A model generated the notes under the pieces. That model ran no database searches, was not told the origin of the DNA, and worked only from the letters and a program-made list of their open reading frames with translations. Both the position numbers and the translations under genes were made by a program. Below are positions 1-5,864 of a stretch of DNA of 6,914 bases, piece by piece. Every line of letters begins with the position of its first letter. The first letter of the stretch is position 1. This DNA comes from Chloroflexota bacterium (GTDB lineage Bacteria > Chloroflexota > Limnocylindria > Limnocylindrales > CSP1-4): contig JAKAMV010000563.1 in NCBI GenBank assembly GCA_021812735.1, positions 1-6,914 of the forward strand, read 5' to 3'.

Positions 1-1407
1 GACCACACCGACCTGCCGGGGGGGCGGCGCCAGCTGGCTGCCGCAGACCCCGAGGGCAGGCTGCGCCCGATCGGACTCCAGGCGATCGAGATCGGCCCCG
101 ATTCGATCGACGCGCTGCCCGCACTCGTGCGGCGGCTCGCCCGACCGGGGCCGATCGTGGTGATCGGCGATCCAACGGTGATGCGCCGGGGCGAGGACGA
201 CCTCAAACCGCGCGTCGTCGAGATGCTGCAACAGGTGGGCGAGGTTCGCCACCGCGTGATCGGCGCTGGTCGGGCCGAGGTCCACGCCGACGATGCGGCG
301 CTGGCTGAGGGCGACGCGGCCATCGCCGGGGCGGGGATCGTGGTGGTCGTCGGCTCCGGGACGATGTGCGACATCGGCAAGGACACCACGCACCGCGCCG
401 GCGACGTGCCGCTCCTCGTCGTCCAGACCGCGGTGTCGGTCAACGCGTTCTCCGACGACATGTCCGTCCTGGTTCGCGACGGGGTCAAGCGGACCACGCC
501 CACGCGATGGCCCGACGGCCTCCTCATCGACCTAGGCGTCATCGCGGACGCGCCCGCGGACATGAACCGGGCTGGCTTCGGGGAGCTCGCGGCGATGTTC
601 ACAGCGCCCGCCGACTGGTACCTCGCCGGCGCCCTCGGGATGGACGACGCCTGGCACCCCGCCCCGGTCGCCCTGTTCCGACGTGAGGGTGCCGCTCTGC
701 TCGCGGCCGCGGACGCGGTCCACGAAAGGGAGCCCGCGGCGCTCGCGCTGCTCGCCCGGCTGATGACCCTCTCGGGGATGGCGCTCGGCATCGCCGGCAA
801 GACGGCACCGATCTCAGGCAACGAGCACATCGTGAGCCATCTGCTCGACATGGACGCCGAGGCGGCCGGCCGTCCGCTCGCCTTCCACGGCGCCCAAGTG
901 GGCGTGGCGTCGCTCTTCATGGCGCTTGCATGGGACGATACGCTGCGGACGTTCGACCCGTCCGCGGTGGACGTGGACGCGTGCTACCCGGACCCGGCGG
1001 CGGTCGAGGCGAGCGTGCTCGCCGCGTTCGGGCAGCTCGATGCTTCCGGCGCGGCGGCTCGCGAGTGCTGGCATGACGTGGAGCGCAAGCTGGCACGGTG
1101 GCGCGCCGCCCGACCGCAGTTCGAGGCGTTCCTCGTCGAATGGCCGCGGCACCGCCAGGCGATGGAGGCCCTGGTCATCGACCCCGCCGAGCTCGTTGCT
1201 GCCGTTCGCCGCTCGGGCGCGCCTGCCCGATTCTCCGAGCTCGAGCCGGCTGTTGGGGCGGATCTCGCCCGCTGGGCCCTCACGAGCTGCCATTTGATGC
1301 GCGATCGGTTCGTGCTCGCGGACCTGCGGTCGGTCACCGGGTCATGGGCTGCGACAGACATCGATCGGCTCCTCGCCCGGGCCGCCGAGCTGGGGGCGGG
1401 ACTGTGA
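1..1407 (+). CDS. sn-glycerol-1-phosphate dehydrogenase-like protein (AraM/EgsA family), 5' partial
   Basis: The frame is open from base 1, so 468 residues are visible and the start lies upstream. A GTG at 127 would cut off the first strand and helix (IEIGPDSIDALPALV, about residues 30-44 of the visible part), which are typical of this family, so I reject it as the start. The family reduces dihydroxyacetone phosphate to sn-glycerol 1-phosphate with NAD(P)H in the cytoplasm and belongs to the iron-alcohol dehydrogenase/dehydroquinate synthase fold. Seen here: nucleotide-binding GSGTMCDIGK (residues 118-127), QTAVSVNAFSDD, DGVKRTTPTRWPDGLLIDL, GFGELAAMFTAPADW (193-206), GNEHIVSHLLDM (with H276 and H280) and FHGAQVGV (H296). 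The two His positions match metal ligands. The usual Asp of the GxxD-type motif is Glu195, and the usual following Lys appears to be Met. Bacterial AraM is nearer 390 residues, so this protein is long. Its stop overlaps the next start. The true substrate may be another polyol phosphate. Confidence 0.85.
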   Translation, partial: DHTDLPGGRRQLAAADPEGRLRPIGLQAIEIGPDSIDALPALVRRLARPGPIVVIGDPTVMRRGEDDLKPRVVEMLQQVGEVRHRVIGAGRAEVHADDAALAEGDAAIAGAGIVVVVGSGTMCDIGKDTTHRAGDVPLLVVQTAVSVNAFSDDMSVLVRDGVKRTTPTRWPDGLLIDLGVIADAPADMNRAGFGELAAMFTAPADWYLAGALGMDDAWHPAPVALFRREGAALLAAADAVHEREPAALALLARLMTLSGMALGIAGKTAPISGNEHIVSHLLDMDAEAAGRPLAFHGAQVGVASLFMALAWDDTLRTFDPSAVDVDACYPDPAAVEASVLAAFGQLDASGAAARECWHDVERKLARWRAARPQFEAFLVEWPRHRQAMEALVIDPAELVAAVRRSGAPARFSELEPAVGADLARWALTSCHLMRDRFVLADLRSVTGSWAATDIDRLLARAAELGAGL

Positions 1408-2270
1408 TGGCTGATGCCGCGCTGACGCCGCAGGGTGCGCCCGGCGACCTGTCCGCGCCGGCAGACCGCGTCCTCCGTCGCTTCGACGGCTACGTGTTCG
1501 ACCTCGACGGGACCATCTACCTCGGCGACGCCCTCCTGCCCGGGGCGCTCGACGCCGTGCTAACGCTCCGGGCGGCCGGCAGCCAGACCGTGTTCCTGAC
1601 GAACAAGCCGCTCGAGGCGCCCTCGGCGTACGCCGCCAAGCTGACCAAGCTCGGGATCCCCACCGGCCCGCACGAGGTGGTCTCCTCGACCGACGCGCTG
1701 CTGCGATACCTGCGCGACCACGCTCCCAGCGCCCGGCTCTTCCCCGTCGCCGAGCCGCTCCTCTGGGAGCTCCTCGGGGAGGCGGGCTGGGAGCTGACCA
1801 GCGATCCCAGCCGCGTCGACGTGGTCGTCGTCTCCTTCGACCGGACCTTCGACTACGCGAAGCTGCAAGTCGCATTCGACGCCGTCCGTGCCGGCGCCCG
1901 GATCGTCGCAACCAACCCCGACGCCTACTGCCCGGTGCCTGGTGGCGGGTTGCCCGACTGCGCTGCGATGCTCGCCGCCATCGAGGCGTGCAGCAGCGGC
2001 AAGGCGGAGGCCATCGTGGGCAAGCCGAGTCCGCACATGGCGGCCACCCTGCTCGAGCGACTGGCGCTGGTGGCGGACCGGACGCTGCTCGTCGGCGACC
2101 GCCTCGCAACCGACATGCGCATGGCCCGCGAGGCCGGGATGGCCTCCGCCCTCGTCCTTACGGGCGCGACGACGCGGGACGACGTCGCCCGCAGCCCGTT
2201 CACGCCGAGCTACGTCCTCGACTCAATCGCCGGGATCGTCCCGCCAGGCCTGCTCATCCGCCCGTCCTAG
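1407..2270 (+). CDS. HAD superfamily IIA hydrolase, AraL/NagD-type sugar-phosphate phosphatase
   Basis: This encodes a 287-residue cytoplasmic phosphatase of the HAD-IIA (C2-cap) class, which removes phosphate from small phosphosugars or polyol phosphates using Mg2+. All four HAD motifs are visible: motif I FDLDGT (nucleophile Asp32, acid/base Asp34), motif II FLTNK (Thr65), motif III GKPSP (Lys206), and motif IV VGDRLATDM (Asp231, Asp236). The cap lies between about residues 85 and 200. The ATG at 1407 shares its A with the upstream stop (TGATG), so translation is coupled. The same frame is open well upstream, but that stretch lies inside the preceding gene and lacks family similarity. In Bacillus subtilis araL and araM are also neighbours in the arabinose operon, which supports the AraL-like call and a joint role with the dehydrogenase. 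The substrate cannot be told from sequence; a NagD or PGP-type specificity is possible. Confidence 0.9.
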   Translation: MADAALTPQGAPGDLSAPADRVLRRFDGYVFDLDGTIYLGDALLPGALDAVLTLRAAGSQTVFLTNKPLEAPSAYAAKLTKLGIPTGPHEVVSSTDALLRYLRDHAPSARLFPVAEPLLWELLGEAGWELTSDPSRVDVVVVSFDRTFDYAKLQVAFDAVRAGARIVATNPDAYCPVPGGGLPDCAAMLAAIEACSSGKAEAIVGKPSPHMAATLLERLALVADRTLLVGDRLATDMRMAREAGMASALVLTGATTRDDVARSPFTPSYVLDSIAGIVPPGLLIRPS

Positions 2271-2286
2271 CTCAGGAGCCCACTGC

Positions 2287-2973
2287 ATGGCCGAGTTCAT
2301 CTTCATGCTCACCCATCACGACGCGACGGTCGCCGACGCCCTCGAGGTCTACGACGAGCTGCGCCACACCGGGCTGCGCCACGTTGGATTCAAGGACATC
2401 GGCGCGAGTGTGGAGACCCTCACCGAGCTGTGCCGGCGCATGCACGACGACGGGCGCACGGTCTACCTCGAGGTCGTGAGCGTCACGGCCGAGGACGAAC
2501 TGCGGTCGATCCGGGCCGCCCAGGAGATCGGCGTCGACATCGTGATGGGCGGCACCCATGTCGACGCGGCGCTCGGGGCGCTCGAGGGCTCCGGGCTGCA
2601 CTACATGCCGTTCCCCGGCCGCATCGTCGGCCACCCGTCGATCCTCGAGGGCACGGTCGACGAGATCGCCGCGTCAGCACGCGACCTCTCGTCGCGGGCT
2701 GGTGTGTGGGGTCTGGACCTGCTCGCGTACCGCCATGCCGAGCCCGTCGAGCCGATCATCGGCGCGGTTGTCAAGGCGTCGGCCGGGCCGGTTGTCGTCG
2801 CCGGATCCATCGACTCAGCGGAGCGCATCGAGGCGGTGACCCGCCTTGGCGCCTGGGGCTTCACCATCGGCGGGGCCGTGTTCGAGCGGGTGCTGCCCGC
2901 CGGCCCGAGCCTGAGCGAGCAGGTTGACTGGGCGCTCCGGATCGCGGCGGAAGCGGAGGCGCTCGTGCGATGA
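2287..2973 (+). CDS. TIM-barrel phosphate-binding protein of unknown function
   Basis: The product is 228 residues. The ATG at 2287 has an AGGAG at 2274-2278 eight bases upstream, 17 bases after the phosphatase stop. No signal peptide or membrane segment is seen. The pattern of alternating strands and helices fits a (beta/alpha)8 barrel: FIFMLTHHD, HVGFKDIG (Lys36, Asp37), VYLEVVS (Glu62), VDIVMGGTH (84-91), HYMPFPGRIVGHPSILEG (105-122), VWGLDLLAYR (140-149), VVVAGSIDS (169-177) and WGFTIGGAVFE (190-200). The last two, each with a small-residue turn after strands 7 and 8, resemble the phosphate-binding site of HisA, HisF, TrpF and geranylgeranylglyceryl-phosphate synthases. Lys36, Asp37, Glu62 and Asp144 are charged residues at strand ends and are candidate catalytic groups. 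It could be an isomerase, epimerase or aldolase acting on the product of its neighbours, or a distant relative of PcrB/GGGPS, which use glycerol 1-phosphate. I do not recognise a named family. Confidence 0.8.
   Translation: MAEFIFMLTHHDATVADALEVYDELRHTGLRHVGFKDIGASVETLTELCRRMHDDGRTVYLEVVSVTAEDELRSIRAAQEIGVDIVMGGTHVDAALGALEGSGLHYMPFPGRIVGHPSILEGTVDEIAASARDLSSRAGVWGLDLLAYRHAEPVEPIIGAVVKASAGPVVVAGSIDSAERIEAVTRLGAWGFTIGGAVFERVLPAGPSLSEQVDWALRIAAEAEALVR
2955..2959 (+). promoter_or_regulatory. Ribosome binding site (GGAGG) for the disrupted GlpD-like gene
   Basis: A GGAGG lies inside the end of the TIM-barrel gene, ten bases before the ATG at 2970. That ATG overlaps the TIM-barrel stop as ATGA. 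This fixes 2970 as the original start rather than the in-frame ATG at 3039, which has no such site, and shows that the gene was once the coupled fourth member of the operon. Confidence 0.6.
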
Positions 2974-3465
2974 ACGCAAGCTCCTCGACCGGGCCAGCCG
3001 AGGACGCGACCGCACTGGTGATAGCCAAGCCGGGGCCCATGTCGGCGAATGACGGCCTGGCCGCGCTGGACGGCGCCTCGTTCGACGGGGTCGTCATCGG
3101 GGTAGGCATCCTCGGCGCGGGCACTGTCCGCGAGTTCGCTGGGCGCGGCCGTCGCACGCCGGTGGTCGACAGGCGCCACGTCGGCTGGGCACCACCAACC
3201 GCTCGACGCGACTGGTCCACGGCGGGCTTCCTGTTCCTGGCTGCCCGTCATCAGGGGCCGACTTGGGTCGAGGTGGGCGTGCGGTCGCCCATGTCCCGGG
3301 AGGGCTCCGCGGGGGCGGTCAGCCGCAAGCACCTGCTCGTCGACCACGCCACCGAGGGGGCCGCCGGTCTCACGACCGTCGCCCGGGGGCAAGCTCACCG
3401 CATGGCGGTCGATTGCTGCGGACGTGGTCGACGCCGCGACAGGGCAGAGGGACCGGTCCGCGCTC
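2970..3465 (+). pseudogene. GlpD-type FAD-dependent glycerol-3-phosphate/polyol-phosphate dehydrogenase, decayed remnant
   Basis: GlpD-family enzymes (about 500-560 residues) oxidise sn-glycerol 3-phosphate, or related phosphates such as erythritol phosphate, with FAD and pass electrons to quinone at the membrane. Pieces are found in order but in different frames. (1) From 2970: NDGLAALDGASFDGVVIG and GVGILGAG (GxGxxG, 3099-3116), then VVDRRHVGW, ending at 3188. (2) One frame over, from 3191: TTNRSTRLVHGGL; one G added to the GGG at 3187-3189 would rejoin it as GWGTTNRSTRLVHGGL. (3) Back in the first frame, 3261-3383: GVRSPMSREGSAGAVSRKH and LLVDHATEGAAGLTTVA. (4) A further shift at 3384: GGKLTAWRSIAADVVDAA from 3385; removing one C of 3382-3384 restores GLTTVAGGKLT. 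Only about 30 bases separate HGGL from the SRKH block, where intact enzymes have roughly 270 residues, and the C-terminal domain is absent. The frame from 2970 runs open to 3833 only because the DNA is GC-rich. Family assignment is firm, exact substrate unknown. Confidence 0.85.
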
Positions 3466-3866
3466 GAGCCGCCCTCGCTGCGATGCGCGCCTTGCGCAAA
3501 CGACCGCCACCACCGAGTCGCAACCGCCAAGTCGCGTCCGGCATCCCGCCGTCCGCCCCCCCCAGGTGCCGCCCGGTCCTCGGGCCCAGCACTCCCGGGC
3601 CTTCGATGCCGGCAGCGGGTGGGTGCGCGGTGCTTCCAATCTCGCGGATCCATCACCCGGCAGCAAGGCGTAACGTTGAGCGTGGTCGGCTCGCACCCCA
3701 TGTCTGGCGGGAAACCGTTGCCGACGCGTTCGGCGGGCGATCTCGCACCGATGTCCGGGCGCGAGGTGCTGCCGAGGCGCGGGGCGGGCGAGCGCCAGGG
3801 GCTCGCGCGGAGCCGCGATTGGCGCGACACTGACAGGACCGCCCGTCACGACCGCCGGAGGCACCC
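3466..3866 (+). other. Intergenic stretch without a convincing gene
   Basis: About 400 bases lie between the last recognisable GlpD block and the aldo-keto reductase. Open frames run through it on both strands, but their translations are rich in Arg, Pro, Ala and Gly and show no motif I know. It holds a run of eight C at 3556-3563, a TAACGT at 3671-3676 that could be a -10 element, and an imperfect direct repeat at 3691-3780. It probably combines decayed 3' sequence of the GlpD gene with the leader of the next gene. No clear hairpin followed by a T run was seen. Confidence 0.5.
3691..3780. repeat. Imperfect direct repeat of about 38 bases
   Basis: Two copies begin TCGCACC at 3691 and 3743. 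Each continues through an ATGTC, a GGGCG/GGCGGG stretch and TGCCGA, with several mismatches and one or two gaps. The copies are 52 bases apart. They could be sites for a regulator of the downstream reductase or chance similarity in GC-rich DNA. I see no function. Confidence 0.25.
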
Positions 3867-4910
<1,044 letters not shown>

Positions 4911-4928
4911 CGCCCACGCCCGCCCGTC

Positions 4929-4934
4929 TACAAT
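4929..4934 (+). promoter_or_regulatory. Possible -10 element (TACAAT)
   Basis: TACAAT stands out in a very GC-rich gap just after the reductase stop and 71 bases before the ATG at 5006. It matches the -10 pattern TAnnnT. No good -35 box is seen 17 bases upstream, so it may rely on other contacts. If real, it would give the 108-residue gene its own transcript. Confidence 0.4.
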
Positions 4935-5005
4935 CGGATGGCGTCCCGGACCCGTCAGCGAACAGATCCTCGGGCACCCGCCCGACCACCTTGCGAGGTC
5001 TCACC

Positions 5006-5332
5006 ATGACCGACGATCCCGAGCTCGCGCGCTCGCTTGCCGACGGCCGCGACCACTACCCGGTCCCGTTCCTCCAGAACCTCATCGACAACGGCGAGGG
5101 CTGGCAGTCCGAGAGCGAGCTGGGGCAGGCCATCGTCAAGGCGCTCGAGGATGGCACCTGCGTCCTGGGCCCGGTGTCGCACCGCGACTATCACGGCGGC
5201 GTCGTCCCGGCCCGCAGCGACGTTGCGGCGGGCGCCAAGGGGAGCCTCGAGTACGCGAACCGGCTTCGGGCCGAGCGCGCCGCGCCGCTCCTGGTCGAGA
5301 ACGGGGACGGGACGGTCTCCGAGGCGAAGTAG
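5006..5332 (+). CDS. Hypothetical protein, 108 residues
   Basis: I do not recognise this protein. The ATG at 5006 has GAGG at 4995-4998, seven bases upstream; the frame is open further back, but only as an out-of-frame shadow of the reductase gene. The product looks soluble: no signal peptide or membrane segment, many acidic residues, a single Cys (52) in DGTCVLGPVSHRDYHGG (50-65), and a lysine-ending tail. An N-terminal part (FLQNLIDNGEGWQSESELGQAIVKALEDG, 22-50) looks helical. The natural-looking composition, the strong start context and the clean stop before a non-coding region argue that it is real. It follows the reductase by 95 bases on the same strand; no functional link can be claimed. 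Confidence 0.7.
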   Translation: MTDDPELARSLADGRDHYPVPFLQNLIDNGEGWQSESELGQAIVKALEDGTCVLGPVSHRDYHGGVVPARSDVAAGAKGSLEYANRLRAERAAPLLVENGDGTVSEAK

Positions 5333-5375
5333 CGCGAGGGCCGACCGTCTCGCTCGCACGTCCGGCCGCCGGCTT

Positions 5376-5522
5376 CCGGAATACTCGCCAGGCGGAGTGC
5401 CATGCGACACGGAGCGCCGCGACACGCGCGGTGAGAGTATTGCGTTGCCTCGATGCCGGAACACTCCCCTCGCGAGTATTGCGGGCGAGGAGCCCGCATG
5501 GCACTCATCCGGGCGTGTTCCA
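5376..5522. repeat. Inverted-repeat element with five related short words (MITE/REP-like or operator cluster)
   Basis: The outer arms 5378-5406 and 5495-5521 are inverted copies matching at about 23 of 27 positions after a 2-base gap, including an exact 12-base core GAGTGCCATGCG (5395-5406) and CGCATGGCACTC (5495-5506). Inside the element a word close to CCGGAAYACTCGCC occurs five times: forward at 5376 and 5456, reverse at 5433-5444, 5472-5484 and 5509-5522. GAGTATTGCG is repeated exactly at 5435-5444 and 5474-5483, and AATACTCGC (5380-5388) is the exact inverse of 5472-5480. No target-site duplication is evident. The element has no coding capacity. It sits between the 108-residue gene and the SHOCT remnant, so it may be an inserted non-autonomous element or a folded RNA/DNA structure. 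Confidence 0.65.
5456..5484. repeat. Stem-loop inside the inverted-repeat element
   Basis: Thirteen position pairs with three mismatches close a three-base loop at 5469-5471: CCG pairs with CGG, AA with TT, ACTC with GAGT. A competing perfect hairpin follows at 5481-5497 (GCGGGC, five-base loop GAGGA, GCCCGC). No T run follows either one, so a classical Rho-independent terminator is unlikely, although the structures could still slow or end transcription. Confidence 0.5.
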
Positions 5523-5751
5523 GACATCGCGGCACTCGCTGGGTTGATCGTCGTGCCGGTCGCGATCCTGGCCGTGCCCGTCACGGCGTTCCGGCGTCGG
5601 GATCGGCCTGACCCGCGCGCTCCTCGCTGAGCGCCTCGCCCGGGGCGAGATCACGCGCGATGAGTTCGACGTCGCCATGGGCGCGCTGGGGACCGGCGCC
5701 GCGTCCACGACCTCGGGCTCGGCCGGGCGCGGCGCGGGGCCATCCGCGTGA
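5520..5751 (+). pseudogene. Remnant of a small membrane protein with SHOCT domain, frame-broken
   Basis: One frame (5520-5612) gives DIAALAGLIVVPVAILAVPV followed by TAFRRRDRPDP, a single transmembrane helix with a basic inside flank. The frame then stops at 5628-5630. Another frame gives RALLAERLARGEITRDEF and VAMGAL (about 5614-5682), which is a SHOCT-type short C-terminal domain (RLARGEIT.xEF), then a Gly/Ser/Ala-rich tail ending at 5749-5751. Small proteins with one membrane helix followed by DP..LxxRLARGEI are common. Omitting one base near 5616 would join the parts as DRPDPALLAERLARGEI. No good ATG precedes the helix, because the inverted-repeat element lies immediately upstream. The 5' end may have been lost by that insertion. 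A sequencing error is the main alternative for the frame break; a TTG start at 5544 cannot be excluded. Confidence 0.5.
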
Positions 5752-5821
5752 GCTGACGTCTGTGCGGTCCGCGGGCCGAGGCGGTCTGGCCCGCTCGCGG
5801 GAGCCTAGAGGCCACGGCCGG

Positions 5822-5827
5822 TACCAT
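5822..5827 (+). promoter_or_regulatory. Possible -10 element (TACCAT) for the HisD-family gene
   Basis: TACCAT lies 37 bases before the ATG at 5865 and fits TAnnnT, the same loose pattern as the site at 4929. No convincing -35 box is visible. An AGGGAG Shine-Dalgarno site follows at 5852-5857, seven bases before the start. Confidence 0.3.
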
Positions 5828-5864
5828 CGTGCCGACACGCCGCGCCGAACCAGGGAGCCGCCCC

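Noticed and set aside
1098..1406. Earlier start for the HAD phosphatase
   Set aside because: This stretch overlaps the end of the dehydrogenase gene in another frame and has Arg/Pro-rich shadow composition. The coupled TGATG start at 1407 fits the family length.
2601..3830. Long open frame of 409 codons on the minus strand
   Set aside because: It runs antisense across the TIM-barrel gene and the GlpD remnant. The translation is low-complexity Arg/Ser/Pro/Ala-rich with no motif, as expected from GC-rich DNA.
2970..3833. A single intact 287-residue protein
   Set aside because: Only the first ~73 residues and residues ~98-138 match GlpD. Other conserved blocks sit in other frames, and the tail after ~3390 is Arg/Pro/Ala-rich shadow sequence.
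4911..5005. Rho-independent terminator after the reductase
   Set aside because: No stable hairpin followed by a T run is visible in this gap.
5376..5522. CRISPR array
   Set aside because: The repeated words alternate in orientation, vary in spacing and are too short. No spacers of constant length and no cas genes are present.
5037..5630. A 197-residue protein spanning the 108-residue gene and the repeat element
   Set aside because: Its first part is an out-of-frame shadow and its middle reads through the inverted-repeat element. Only the last ~35 residues (membrane helix) look real, and they are reported as part of the SHOCT remnant.
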